Below, piece after piece: positions 51,788 to 61,436 of a DNA stretch of 64,000 nt (positions are counted from its first letter, which is position 1; each line of letters starts with the position of its first letter). Location: positions 11,538-75,537 of the forward strand of contig JAVXHY010000009.1 in assembly GCA_036656615.1 (NCBI GenBank), read 5' to 3'. Under the pieces are notes generated by a model. The model saw only the letters and a list, made by a program, of their open reading frames with translations. It ran no database searches and was not told the DNA's origin. A program made the position numbers and the translations under genes. Source of the stretch: CAUPWF01 sp036656615. GTDB taxonomy: Bacteria; Bacillota; Clostridia; Lachnospirales; Lachnospiraceae.

Positions 51788-54608
51788 TCACCAAAAAATA
51801 CTGGACATAAAACAACTGGAGCAAACCTATTCACAAGCAGCTATACAATGTGGGGTTACTCTTTGGATGCTTGATTTTGCCAGTAAGACAATTTATAACT
51901 TTAATAATGCCACCCGTATTACTGCTTTTGATCATATTTCTATTATTGAACATATACCGGAAGTTTTTCTGTGGCCGGATAGTCCGTTACACCCAGAAGA
52001 TGCACCAGCACTTCTTGAAATGTATAAGAAGGTTTTCGACGGGGAAAAATCAGCAAAAAGTATAGGGCGTTGGTGGAATGAAGATCATAAGGTTTGGTGG
52101 TGGTATGAGATTTCCTATTCTACCATGTTTGACAGTAATGGGAAACCAATGAAAGCAATTGGTACAGCCATTGATATAACAGAGCGTATTAGACTAGAAG
52201 AGCGATATCATGAAGAAAAGGAATGGAGAAAGATACATAATCAGGATGTAATCGGTTCTTTCAAGATGAATCTTACTAAAAATATCTGCGAGGATTGTCA
52301 AAGTAATGATCCAGTAGTTTTGAGTTTCCAGGGAGATGGAACCGTGGATGGATTTTTCCAACTGGAATATGCCACCCACATGGATGCAGATGATTTGATC
52401 AAGTATAAAGCCGTATTTAATAGAGAACATTTAATTAAAATATATCATGAAGGAAAAATTAGTGTAAACCAAGAAGCTTATGTAAACTTTGGGAATCATC
52501 ATATTTTTTGGATAAATATTGAATTAGATATGTTTGCCAATCCACAAAGTGGAGATATTGAAGCCTATATTTATGCCCAAGATATTGACCAGAAAAAAAC
52601 ATCCAGTGCTTTGGTTGCTTCTGTTGTGAATATGGATTATGATTTCTTGGCATTGTTAGATGCTACAACTAATTCCTACACACTTTTTGCAAAAAAAGAT
52701 GGAACAACCAACATACCTCCATCTTATTCATGTGATTATGAAAGCGAGGTTACGCTTTTTGCACAGAAAGTTGTAGTGAAAGAGGATATAGAGCGAAATA
52801 TTTACGATATGTCATTTGCCAATTTATTTGAACGATTGGAAAAGCAAGAGATATATACAAGTTATTGTAGAGTTCATGAAGCGGATGGAAGAATTAGCCG
52901 AAAGAAACTTCAATTTTCTTATCTAGACAAACCCAGAAAAAAAATCATATTAACTCGTACAGATATTACAGAAATATATAATATTGAGCAGCAAAAAAAT
53001 GAGGCATTAAAAGACGCCTTGATAGCTGCACGTCAAGCCAATACCGCAAAATCGGAGTTTCTTGCTCGCATGAGTCACGAAATCAGAACACCGATGAATA
53101 CAATCATTGGAATGTCAACTCTAGCTGCAAGCAGCATCAATGATCCAGAACAGGTTTCGGAATATTTATCTAAAGTTGGAATTTCTGCACGCTTTTTGCT
53201 TTCACTTATCAATGATATTCTAGACATGTCCCGAATTGAGAGTGGCAAAACATTGATCCGTCATGAAACAATACCTTTTGAAGAATTTATAAATAAAATA
53301 AATAGCATTTGTTATACTCAGGCAAAAGAAAAGGGTGTAGAATACGATGCAATTATCACCAGTTTTACGGAGGAAGATTATATTGGGGATCCAATGAAGC
53401 TACAGCAAGTTCTTATTAATATTATTTCAAATTCAATTAAATTTACGTCTCCTGGAGGAAAGGTACAATTTATTATTCATCAGGAAAAAATTAATCAGGA
53501 TGAAGTTCTGATGAAATTCATGGTGAATGATACAGGAATTGGTATTAGTGAATCATTTCTTCCACATTTATTTGAACCATTTGAACAGGAAAATACAGGT
53601 ACAACGACTCCATATGGAGGCACCGGTCTTGGTCTTGCTATTTGCAAAAATTTAGTTGATTTAATGGATGGGACCATTCATGTTAATAGTATTGAGGGTG
53701 TGGGAAGTGAGTTCATTGTAGAAATTAAACTTGGAATTTCTGAGAAAAGTAAACAAGGAAAAAGAAATAAATCAAAAGTGCATTTTGAAAATCTCAAGGC
53801 ATTAATTGTGGATGATGATATTATTATTTGTCAACATACCAGACAAATATTGCTGGATATGAGAATGCAGGCGGAATATGCTGTGAGTGGTGTGAAAGCA
53901 ATAGAAATGGTACAGCAAAAATGCGCAAAGAAAAAATACTATGATATTATCTTGGTTGATTGGAAAATGCCAGATATGAATGGAATTGAAACCACACGGG
54001 AAATACGTAAAATTGTGGGACCAGATGTTACAATTATTATTATGACGGCATATGATTGGGCAGCAATTGAAATAGAAGCAAAACAAGCGGGAGTTAATCT
54101 TTTGATTTCAAAGCCATTATTTAAGTCCTCACTCTATTCTGCCTTTGAGGAAATTTATGATAAAAAATATGAGAAAGAAAAGCAAACAATATCAAATGAA
54201 TATGATTTCACAGGAAAAAGGGTTCTGCTTGTAGAAGATCACCTGCTTAATATTGAAGTAGCAAAAAAAATGCTGAATAGCAAGAATTTAGAGGTTGAAG
54301 TTGCTGAAAATGGGCTTCGTGCCATTGAACTTTTTGCTCAAAAAAATCATTACTATTATGATGCTATTCTTATGGATATTCGAATGCCGGTGATGGATGG
54401 TCTGACAGCAGCAAAATCAATTCGTCAGATGCAAAAGTCAGATGCAAAAACAATACCAATTATTGCTATGACTGCTAACGCATTTGAAGAGGATATTGAA
54501 AAAACAAAGGCAGCAGGAATGAATGCACATTTATCCAAACCCATTGAGCCAATACTGTTATATCAAACAATGCAGCATTTTTTGAATTTGGATAAGGGAG
54601 AGTGGTAA
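51774..54608 (+). CDS. Hybrid histidine kinase with two receiver domains
   Basis: A 944-aa soluble kinase coupled to the preceding gene by a 14-base overlap. A PAS-like domain (about 15-145, WWWYEISYSTMFDSNGKPMKAIGTAIDITERI) and a second sensor region lead to HisKA with phospho-His H435 in ARMSHEIRTPMNTIIGM, an ATPase domain (NIISNSIKFTSPGG, DTGIGI, GGTGLGLAI), REC1 (about 675-790, LVDWKMPDMNG) and REC2 (about 815-935, LMDIRMPVMDG, SKPIEP). No membrane helix. It should pass phosphate via its receivers to the HPt protein in this operon and then to the c-di-GMP regulator. Confidence 0.93.
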   Translation: MDKYDHQKILDIKQLEQTYSQAAIQCGVTLWMLDFASKTIYNFNNATRITAFDHISIIEHIPEVFLWPDSPLHPEDAPALLEMYKKVFDGEKSAKSIGRWWNEDHKVWWWYEISYSTMFDSNGKPMKAIGTAIDITERIRLEERYHEEKEWRKIHNQDVIGSFKMNLTKNICEDCQSNDPVVLSFQGDGTVDGFFQLEYATHMDADDLIKYKAVFNREHLIKIYHEGKISVNQEAYVNFGNHHIFWINIELDMFANPQSGDIEAYIYAQDIDQKKTSSALVASVVNMDYDFLALLDATTNSYTLFAKKDGTTNIPPSYSCDYESEVTLFAQKVVVKEDIERNIYDMSFANLFERLEKQEIYTSYCRVHEADGRISRKKLQFSYLDKPRKKIILTRTDITEIYNIEQQKNEALKDALIAARQANTAKSEFLARMSHEIRTPMNTIIGMSTLAASSINDPEQVSEYLSKVGISARFLLSLINDILDMSRIESGKTLIRHETIPFEEFINKINSICYTQAKEKGVEYDAIITSFTEEDYIGDPMKLQQVLINIISNSIKFTSPGGKVQFIIHQEKINQDEVLMKFMVNDTGIGISESFLPHLFEPFEQENTGTTTPYGGTGLGLAICKNLVDLMDGTIHVNSIEGVGSEFIVEIKLGISEKSKQGKRNKSKVHFENLKALIVDDDIIICQHTRQILLDMRMQAEYAVSGVKAIEMVQQKCAKKKYYDIILVDWKMPDMNGIETTREIRKIVGPDVTIIIMTAYDWAAIEIEAKQAGVNLLISKPLFKSSLYSAFEEIYDKKYEKEKQTISNEYDFTGKRVLLVEDHLLNIEVAKKMLNSKNLEVEVAENGLRAIELFAQKNHYYYDAILMDIRMPVMDGLTAAKSIRQMQKSDAKTIPIIAMTANAFEEDIEKTKAAGMNAHLSKPIEPILLYQTMQHFLNLDKGEW

Positions 54609-54609
54609 T

Positions 54610-57600
54610 ATGAATAAAATAGAAGAAATGAAGGCACAATTAATGGCTCTTTCCTTGCCAATTGGATTGATTATTGTAACTGCATATCCAGAATATGAAA
54701 TCATATTTGCTAACTCAAAGTTTCATGAAATGCTTGGGTATACAGATGACGATGAAGTGGAAGCATTGTCTTGGAAGAATGCGTGGGATTTCATATGTGT
54801 AGAAGATATTGACTGGATTAAAGAGCTAGCTATGAAACGGATAAAGGTATCAGATTCCTATCAAGTCACATATCGAATCATCAAAAAAGATGGCAGCTTC
54901 ATATGGGTAAATCAATATTCACAGCATATGTCAAATGAAAATGGGGAGGAGTGTATTTTTGCTTATTATACAGATATCACCGTACAAAAACGAATGGAAG
55001 AAACCATTCGCGCAGGTGCCAAAAGATATGAAACTTTGATACATTCTATTCCAGGAGGAGTGGGGATGTATCGCTGGGATGCAAACTTTACACCAATCTT
55101 TATCAGCGATGGCGTATATAATCTTTGTGGAATGACAAAAGAGGAATATACGAAGGCAACTTGTCATTCTACCTTGGATGTGTTTCATCCAGATGATAGA
55201 CAAGGATTAATGCAAGCAGTTTTGGAAGCTAATATAAATAAGCACAAATTTGATTATACTCATCGTGTATTACAGAAAGATGGTAGCTATCGCTGGATGC
55301 ATGTGTCTGGACAATTATTAGAATCTTCAGACAAGGTTCCTATTTTATACACTGTTTTTACAGATGTACATGATCAGTTTAAAGCAGAAGAAGCTCTTAG
55401 AGAAAGTGAATTTCGTTACGCAGCGGCAGTTAGATCAGCGAATATTAATATTTGGGAGTATGATTACCAAATGGATACCATGACTATTTTTTCCACCTCT
55501 CCCCAAATAAATCCCGAGAACTTTGTTATTCCTAATTACCTCCATTCAGTTGTAGAAGAAGAACATCTGCGCAAGGACAGTGCTCCTGTCTTTTTTGATA
55601 TGATTCGCAGGTTGAAAGAGGGAGAAAAAGAAGTTACAGCAGATCTTTGGATTCGAGAACAAAAAGATGCTAAGTTTTGGTGTGAACGAGTGATCTACAC
55701 TAATATTTTCGATGCTAATGGAAATCCACAGAAAGCATATTGTGTAGGACGTGATGTTACAAAGGAAAAAGAAGCGGAGAAAAGGTATCAGGAGGAAGTA
55801 TCTTATCGTGAGGCTATGCAAAAGGCAACTTTGGCATCCTTTAATGTTAATCTGACACAAAATACCATTTTAGATTATAAAAGCAAGTTTCCAGAAATCC
55901 TTAAGCACATGAAAGCTTCTAAAACAGTACAGGATTATTTTGATCACGTATATACAGAAATAATAACAGAAAAGATGAAGAAAAAGTATCTAACTGTTTT
56001 TGGCCGAGATGTGTTGTTACGTTATTTTAGTAGTGGAGAAACAACTCTGTCAATGGAATTGATTAGAAAAATTAATGGACGTAGATATTGGACTATTGTG
56101 ACGGCTCATATGATGAAAAGAACGGAAGATAATGACATTGTTGCGTTTCTCTATTCTACAGATATTACCAATGAAAGAATGATGCAAAATGTAATGAAAG
56201 CAATTGTAAAAACGGATTATGATTTCCTAGTGGTAGTGGATGGACAGCGTAATACAGCAGTTCGTTACAGTGAGCAGAATCTTGGGAATGATTATGCAAT
56301 TGAAAGTGAAAATTTTGAAGAAGAAACACATTTCTATATTCACAAATATGTATGTTCTGAAGATGTTTCACATGTTGTAGAAGAACTGACGATATCCAAT
56401 ATTCTAAAGCAGCTGAAGGATCATGGAACTTATCATATTTATTATAGTGTCCCTAATTCACAAGGGAAAATATTGCAAAAGCAATTGCGCTTTAGTTACA
56501 TTAATTCTGAGTTGAAAAGTTTCTTAATGACACGTTCGGATATTACCGATGCTGTTGAGGAACAAAAGAAAAAGAATAAGGAACTTGTAGAGGCAGTAGA
56601 AATGGCGGAACGTGCAAATGCAGCTAAATCAGAATTCCTTTCTCGTATAAGCCATGAAATTAGAACCCCAATGAATGCTATTATTGGAATGTCCCAGATT
56701 GCAATGCAAAGCTTGGATGATAGGGAATCTGCTAGAGATAGTATCGAAAAATCCCTATATGCCTCTCAGTATTTATTGCTATTGCTGAATGATATCTTGG
56801 ATATGTCTAGAATTGAAAGTGGTAAAATTATTCTAAAGAATGAACCAATCATCTGTGATCAATTATTAGATGCGATTGGTACCATCATAAATGCACAGGC
56901 GAATGAAAAGGGTGTAACTTATATGGTAACCAAATTTGAAGGATGTAAAAAGAGCTATTTAGGGGATCGTGTGAGACTTCAGCAAATTCTTATTAATATT
57001 CTTTCAAATGCTGTCAAATTCACTCCACAAGACGGAGTTGTTCATCTTGATATTTCTCAAGTTGGGGAAGAAGACAATAAAGCAATCATTTGCTTTAAAA
57101 TCAGTGATACAGGAATTGGAATCAGTGAAACATTTTTGCCCAAAATATTTGAACCATTTTCACAGGAAAATATTAGTGCAAAATCCAATTATGGAGGCAG
57201 TGGACTTGGATTAGCTATTTCTAAGAATCTAGCACAGCTTATGGGAGGAACTATTTTCGTAGAAAGTAGTTATGGTAAGGGAACTGTTTTTCAAGTAATT
57301 ATTCCTTTTGGGAGTCCAAAAGAAACAGTAGAAAAAGATTCAGTAATTGGTACTTTGAAATATCAGATAGACTATGATTTTAGCGGAAAGAATATTTTGC
57401 TTGTTGAGGATCATCAGTTAAATATTATGGTAGCCAAGAAACTATTAGAATTTAAAAAAGCCAGTGTAGATGTTGCAGAAAATGGAGCGGAGGGGTTAGC
57501 GAAGTTTATGGCTGCACCGGAGCATGGCTATGATCTTATTTTAATGGATATCAGAATGCCGGTAATGGATGGTCTAGAAGCAGCCAGAAGCATCCGAAAT

Positions 57601-57762
57601 CTAGATAAGGAGTGGGCCAAAAAGATACCGATTATTGCTATGTCTGCTAATGCATTTGATGAGGACATAATGAAATCTAAGAGTGCAGGTATGAATACCC
57701 ATTTAGCTAAACCCATTGAACCAGAGTTGCTTTATCGAACCATTTATCAATTTTTACAATAG
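54610..57762 (+). CDS. Multi-PAS hybrid histidine kinase
   Basis: A 1050-aa soluble kinase beginning one base after the previous stop. Three PAS domains are clear (about 10-130, 145-260, 270-390, with motifs such as GSFIWVNQYSQHM, GSYRWMHVSGQLL, WCERVIYTNIFDANGNP), then a further sensor region resembling the one in the neighbouring kinase, a HisKA domain with H682 in SRISHEIRTPMNAIIGM, an ATPase domain (NILSNAVKFTPQDG, DTGIGI, GGSGLGLAI) and one receiver (about 920-1040, LMDIRMPVMDG, AKPIEP). The two kinases look like diverged duplicates; this one lacks the first receiver. Phosphate probably goes to the HPt protein encoded next. Confidence 0.93.
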   Translation: MNKIEEMKAQLMALSLPIGLIIVTAYPEYEIIFANSKFHEMLGYTDDDEVEALSWKNAWDFICVEDIDWIKELAMKRIKVSDSYQVTYRIIKKDGSFIWVNQYSQHMSNENGEECIFAYYTDITVQKRMEETIRAGAKRYETLIHSIPGGVGMYRWDANFTPIFISDGVYNLCGMTKEEYTKATCHSTLDVFHPDDRQGLMQAVLEANINKHKFDYTHRVLQKDGSYRWMHVSGQLLESSDKVPILYTVFTDVHDQFKAEEALRESEFRYAAAVRSANINIWEYDYQMDTMTIFSTSPQINPENFVIPNYLHSVVEEEHLRKDSAPVFFDMIRRLKEGEKEVTADLWIREQKDAKFWCERVIYTNIFDANGNPQKAYCVGRDVTKEKEAEKRYQEEVSYREAMQKATLASFNVNLTQNTILDYKSKFPEILKHMKASKTVQDYFDHVYTEIITEKMKKKYLTVFGRDVLLRYFSSGETTLSMELIRKINGRRYWTIVTAHMMKRTEDNDIVAFLYSTDITNERMMQNVMKAIVKTDYDFLVVVDGQRNTAVRYSEQNLGNDYAIESENFEEETHFYIHKYVCSEDVSHVVEELTISNILKQLKDHGTYHIYYSVPNSQGKILQKQLRFSYINSELKSFLMTRSDITDAVEEQKKKNKELVEAVEMAERANAAKSEFLSRISHEIRTPMNAIIGMSQIAMQSLDDRESARDSIEKSLYASQYLLLLLNDILDMSRIESGKIILKNEPIICDQLLDAIGTIINAQANEKGVTYMVTKFEGCKKSYLGDRVRLQQILINILSNAVKFTPQDGVVHLDISQVGEEDNKAIICFKISDTGIGISETFLPKIFEPFSQENISAKSNYGGSGLGLAISKNLAQLMGGTIFVESSYGKGTVFQVIIPFGSPKETVEKDSVIGTLKYQIDYDFSGKNILLVEDHQLNIMVAKKLLEFKKASVDVAENGAEGLAKFMAAPEHGYDLILMDIRMPVMDGLEAARSIRNLDKEWAKKIPIIAMSANAFDEDIMKSKSAGMNTHLAKPIEPELLYRTIYQFLQ

Positions 57763-57777
57763 AAAGCGAGGGAAAAG

Positions 57778-58122
57778 ATGGATAAAATGCTGAAAAAACT
57801 AGAAGAATACGGTGTGAATATTAATGAAATAATGGAACGTTTTATTGATGATGTAGACTTGTATAAAACTTGCTTTGTATCTTTTATCAATGATGAATCT
57901 TTTGCTAATTTAGGAAAAGCATTAGAAGAAAAAGATTATGAAAAAGCTTTTGAGTTTGCCCATACATTAAAGGGAATTACAGGGAACATGGGATTTACTC
58001 CTCTTTATAAAATACTTTGTCATATGGTAGATGCCTTAAGACAGGAGCAATATACTGGTTTGGAAGACTTCTACAAAGAAGTTATGAATCAATTATGTAT
58101 AATCAAAGAGCTTCAGGAATAG
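57778..58122 (+). CDS. HPt domain phosphotransfer protein
   Basis: A 114-aa helical protein with the histidine phosphotransfer motif AHTLKGITGNMG, phospho-acceptor H62. It lies at the end of the phosphorelay operon, 15 bases after the second hybrid kinase. It should move phosphate between the kinases' receiver domains and the REC domains of the c-di-GMP regulator. The length is as expected for a free-standing HPt protein. Confidence 0.92.
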   Translation: MDKMLKKLEEYGVNINEIMERFIDDVDLYKTCFVSFINDESFANLGKALEEKDYEKAFEFAHTLKGITGNMGFTPLYKILCHMVDALRQEQYTGLEDFYKEVMNQLCIIKELQE

Positions 58123-58147
58123 TCTGTGATTAAACAATGAAATAGGA

Positions 58148-58186
58148 TTGACAGGAAGGAGACAAAATGATATCATTGTGATATCA
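58148..58186 (+). promoter_or_regulatory. Promoter and tandem palindromic operator of the SPFH/RHH operon
   Basis: TTGACA (58148-58153), 17 bases, TATCAT (58171-58176) form a strong promoter. Overlapping the -10 and start region are two copies of the 8-bp palindrome TGATATCA (58168-58175 and 58179-58186), centres 11 bp apart, one helical turn. Such tandem short palindromes are typical operators for ribbon-helix-helix proteins, and one is encoded in this operon. Confidence 0.7.
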
Positions 58187-58207
58187 AAAAGAAAAGAGGA
58201 GTTAATC

Positions 58208-59206
58208 ATGGAAGAAAAAGTAATGAAAAACAGGAAAAATGGATTATTGATACTTTCGGTATTACTATTGCTGTATCTTGCATCTATAGGCTGTATTGTT
58301 TTGGGGGCACAGTTTAGTGTACCACTTTTAGTAATAGGTATTATTTGGGCCTGTATAGGATGGATTCCATTTTTAGGTTTAAAGGTGATTAAGCCACAGG
58401 AGGCGCTTGTATTAACTTTATTTGGGGATTATGTTGGAACATTAAAAAAAGAAGGCTTTTATTTTGTGAATCCATTTTGTACGTCTGTCAATCCAGCTGC
58501 AAGCACAAAGCTTAGTCAAAGTGGTGATGTACGAAGCAGTAATGGTAAAATGGTAGGAGCTGTCAGTGAACGCTTGTCGGCAGAGGCGGTAAATAAGCAT
58601 ATTCCCTTAAAAATTATGACATTAAACAATAATAGACAGAAAATCAATGATTGTTTGGGAAATCCGATTGAAATTGGAATTGCTGTTATGTGGCGTGTAG
58701 TGGATACAGCCAAAGCAGTATTTACGGTAGATAATTATAAAGAATATTTATCCTTGCAGTGTGATAGTGCACTGCGTAACATTGTAAGAGTTTATCCTTA
58801 TGATGTTGCACCTGATGTGGATACAACGGGAGATGGAGTCGCAGATGAAGGAAGTCTGCGTGGTTCTAGTGCAATCGTAGCAGCCCGCATCAAGGATGAA
58901 ATCCAAGGAAAAGTAGCAGAGGCAGGGCTTGATATCATAGAAGCACGAATTACGTATTTAGCTTATGCACCAGAAATCGCTGCGGTTATGCTACAAAGAC
59001 AGCAGGCATCAGCGATTATAGATGCACGTAAGATGATTGTAGATGGTGCGGTTGGTATGGTGGAAATGGCACTCAATCAGCTCAATGAAAATCAAGTGGT
59101 TGTTTTGGATGAAGAAAGAAAAGCTGCCATGGTATCAAATCTACTTGTGGTGCTTTGTGGAAATCATGATGTACAGCCGATTGTCAATTCGGGCAGTTTG
59201 TATTAA
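58208..59206 (+). CDS. SPFH/Band 7 domain membrane protein
   Basis: A 332-aa protein with two hydrophobic segments close together near the N-terminus (about 12-32 and 38-58), then a Band 7/SPFH domain (about 62-260; IPFLGLKVIKPQEALVLTLFGDYVGTLKKEGFYFVNPF, NPIEIGIAVMWRVVDTAKAVF) and a helical tail (MLQRQQASAIIDARKMIVDGAVG). Flotillin-like proteins scaffold membrane microdomains. AAGAGGAG supports the ATG at 58208. It is followed two bases later by a ribbon-helix-helix protein gene. Confidence 0.88.
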   Translation: MEEKVMKNRKNGLLILSVLLLLYLASIGCIVLGAQFSVPLLVIGIIWACIGWIPFLGLKVIKPQEALVLTLFGDYVGTLKKEGFYFVNPFCTSVNPAASTKLSQSGDVRSSNGKMVGAVSERLSAEAVNKHIPLKIMTLNNNRQKINDCLGNPIEIGIAVMWRVVDTAKAVFTVDNYKEYLSLQCDSALRNIVRVYPYDVAPDVDTTGDGVADEGSLRGSSAIVAARIKDEIQGKVAEAGLDIIEARITYLAYAPEIAAVMLQRQQASAIIDARKMIVDGAVGMVEMALNQLNENQVVVLDEERKAAMVSNLLVVLCGNHDVQPIVNSGSLY

Positions 59207-59208
59207 TT

Positions 59209-59412
59209 ATGGCTGATACAATAAAAAAACAAATTCCATTACGACTATCTAAAACACTCTATGATTCTTTGGCAGCATGGGCAGAAGATGACTTTCGGTC
59301 AGTAAATGGACAAATAGAATATTTACTTTCTGAGTGTGTAAGACAGCGTAAGAAAAATGGGCAGTATGTTTCCAATCATTTGGATGAACCACCTGAATTC
59401 AATATAACATAA
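59209..59412 (+). CDS. Arc-like ribbon-helix-helix DNA-binding protein
   Basis: A 67-aa protein with KKQIPLRLSKTLYDSLAAWAEDDFRSVNGQIEYLLSECVRQ, the strand-helix-helix pattern of Arc/MetJ-type repressors. It starts two bases after the SPFH stop, so the two are cotranscribed. A probable binding site is the tandem TGATATCA palindrome at the promoter upstream, making it a candidate autoregulator; alternatively it may act as a cytoplasmic partner of the SPFH protein. A toxin-antitoxin role is less likely, since no toxin is present. Confidence 0.82.
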   Translation: MADTIKKQIPLRLSKTLYDSLAAWAEDDFRSVNGQIEYLLSECVRQRKKNGQYVSNHLDEPPEFNIT

Positions 59413-59485
59413 ATGAGTACTTTCATGAGTCTTTATGTATAAGTACAAGGCAAACAGGAAGAAAAAGCAAGGAGGCATGCCACTC

Positions 59486-61009
59486 ATGAAAAGGAAAACA
59501 TATATAGCCATCGATTTGAAATCATTCTATGCCTCAGTGGAGTGCATGGAGCGTGGGCTTGATCCTATGACCACAAATCTGGTTGTTGCTGATGCCAGTC
59601 GAACGGAAAAAACAATCTGCCTTGCCGTTTCACCCTCACTGAAAGCATATGGAATTTCTGGCAGGGCAAGGTTGTTTGAGGTGGTACAAAAGGTCAGGGA
59701 AGTCAATGCGGAACGTCTACGTTGTGCGCCGGGACAAGTGTTTCTTGGAGCATCTATAAATGCTCCTGAATTAAAGAATTCTCCGGGACTATCCTTGGAC
59801 TATATTGCTGCACCACCAAGAATGTCACTTTACATGGAGTACAGCACCAAAATATATAACACCTATTTGAACTATATTGCACCAGAAGATATTCATGTTT
59901 ACTCCATCGATGAGGTGTTCATGGATGTTACAAATTATATGAGTATCTACCACCTCACCCCAGAAGAACTTGCCATGAAAATAATTTTGAATGTGCTTGA
60001 AACCACTGGTATCACCGCTACGGCAGGAATTGGGACAAACCTCTATCTTAGCAAAATAGCGATGGATATTGAGGCAAAGCATATCCACCCAGATAAAAAC
60101 GGTGTGCGAATTGCAGAACTGGACGAAATGAGTTATCGAAGGAAATTATGGTCTCATCGTCCCATCACCGATTTTTGGCGAGTGGGTAAAGGTTATGCAA
60201 AGAAATTGGAGGAACAAGCCATCTTTACTATGGGAGATGTGGCAAGATGTTCCACAGGAAAGTCTACCGATTACTACAATGAGGACTTGCTATATCAGTT
60301 GTTTGGTATCAATGCCCAATTACTGATTGACCATGCCTGGGGGTATGAACCATGCACGATTGCTGATATTAAGGCATACAAACCAAGCTCCAACAGCATT
60401 GGATCTGGTCAAGTACTGCAGCACCCGTACAGCTTTGAAAAAGCAAAATTAATTGTACGGGAAATGACGGAACTTTTGGTACTGGATTTGGTGGATAAGG
60501 AACTTGTGACCAATCAGATGGTTTTGACCGTTGGCTATGACATTAAAAATCTGACAGATCCTCAAGCACGGCAAGCCTATCGTGGTGAAGTGACCACGGA
60601 TGGTTACGGACGTGCCATTCCCAAACACGCACATGGTTCAGTTAATCTCACATCATATACCTCCTCAACAAAACTGATTTTAGAAGCGGTTATGGAGCTT
60701 TTTGATCGTATTGTGAATCAAAAACTGTTGGTGCGAAGGGTTCATTTAGTGGCAAATCATGTTGTGGATGAAGCCAATTGTCCTAAAGCGGATGATTATA
60801 CGCAGCTTAATTTGTTTACAGATTATACGGTGGAACAGGAAAAGCAAAAGAAGCGGGATCTGGAGCTTGCGCGTGAAAAAAAAGCACAGAAAGCAATGCT
60901 TTCCATTAAAAAGAAGTATGGGAAAAATGCCATTCTGAAAGGAATGAATTTGGAGGAAGGTGCTACCACAATAGATCGAAATCGACAGATAGGAGGGCAT
61001 AAAGCATGA
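59486..61009 (+). CDS. Y-family DNA polymerase (UmuC/DinB-like)
   Basis: A 507-aa lesion-bypass polymerase. IAIDLKSFYASVECMERGLDP carries the first catalytic Asp and steric-gate region; VYSIDEVFMDVTNYM carries the second Asp and Glu pair; a helix-hairpin-helix segment follows (FWRVGKGYAKKLEEQAIFTMGDVAR), then the little-finger domain (SSNSIGSGQVLQHPYSFEKAK). TQLNLFTD near the C-terminus is a beta-clamp-binding motif (QLxLF). The start is ATG 59486 with AAGGAGG at best spacing; ATG 59477 is too close. Overlaps the YolD gene by four bases. This group is often carried on mobile elements in Firmicutes. Confidence 0.92.
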   Translation: MKRKTYIAIDLKSFYASVECMERGLDPMTTNLVVADASRTEKTICLAVSPSLKAYGISGRARLFEVVQKVREVNAERLRCAPGQVFLGASINAPELKNSPGLSLDYIAAPPRMSLYMEYSTKIYNTYLNYIAPEDIHVYSIDEVFMDVTNYMSIYHLTPEELAMKIILNVLETTGITATAGIGTNLYLSKIAMDIEAKHIHPDKNGVRIAELDEMSYRRKLWSHRPITDFWRVGKGYAKKLEEQAIFTMGDVARCSTGKSTDYYNEDLLYQLFGINAQLLIDHAWGYEPCTIADIKAYKPSSNSIGSGQVLQHPYSFEKAKLIVREMTELLVLDLVDKELVTNQMVLTVGYDIKNLTDPQARQAYRGEVTTDGYGRAIPKHAHGSVNLTSYTSSTKLILEAVMELFDRIVNQKLLVRRVHLVANHVVDEANCPKADDYTQLNLFTDYTVEQEKQKKRDLELAREKKAQKAMLSIKKKYGKNAILKGMNLEEGATTIDRNRQIGGHKA

Positions 61010-61425
61010 AGCAAAATTACGATGATATCATTCATCTGCCACACCCTGTTTCCAAAAAGCATTCTCCCATGTCAAGGATGGATCGTGCAGCACAATTTGC
61101 CCCCTTTGCTGCGCTTACCGGCTATGGTGATGCGGTCAAAGAAACAGCAAGACTGACGGACAGAAGAAAAGAACTGGATGAGTATGAAAAAGAGGCTTTA
61201 AGCGAAAAGATGAGTCTTGTGGCAGAGCGAATGAAAGAACATCCCCAAATAACTATCACCTACTTCCGACCAGATGATAAAAAGAACGGTGGAATCTATC
61301 TGACCGTAACCGGTTGCGTGAAGAAAATTGATGCATACAATAGAGCTGTTTGTATGACTGATGGAACGAAGATTGCCATGGAAGAAATCATTGAGATCGA
61401 GAGCAAATTGTTTCTGTCATACTAA
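61006..61425 (+). CDS. YolD-like family protein
   Basis: A 139-aa protein, coupled to the polymerase through an ATGA overlap. SPMSRMDRAAQFAPFAALTGYGDAVKETARLT and ITYFRPDDKKNGGIYLTVTGCVKKIDAYNRAVCMTDGTKIAMEEIIEI are the two blocks of the YolD family. YolD proteins accompany Y-family polymerases in Firmicutes and are proposed to act like UmuD. The exact role is not established. Confidence 0.9.
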   Translation: MKQNYDDIIHLPHPVSKKHSPMSRMDRAAQFAPFAALTGYGDAVKETARLTDRRKELDEYEKEALSEKMSLVAERMKEHPQITITYFRPDDKKNGGIYLTVTGCVKKIDAYNRAVCMTDGTKIAMEEIIEIESKLFLSY

Positions 61426-61436
61426 GGGTTCTTTTA

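Noticed and set aside
59209..59412. Toxin-antitoxin antitoxin
   Set aside because: The fold fits, but the partner is an SPFH protein and no toxin gene is adjacent.
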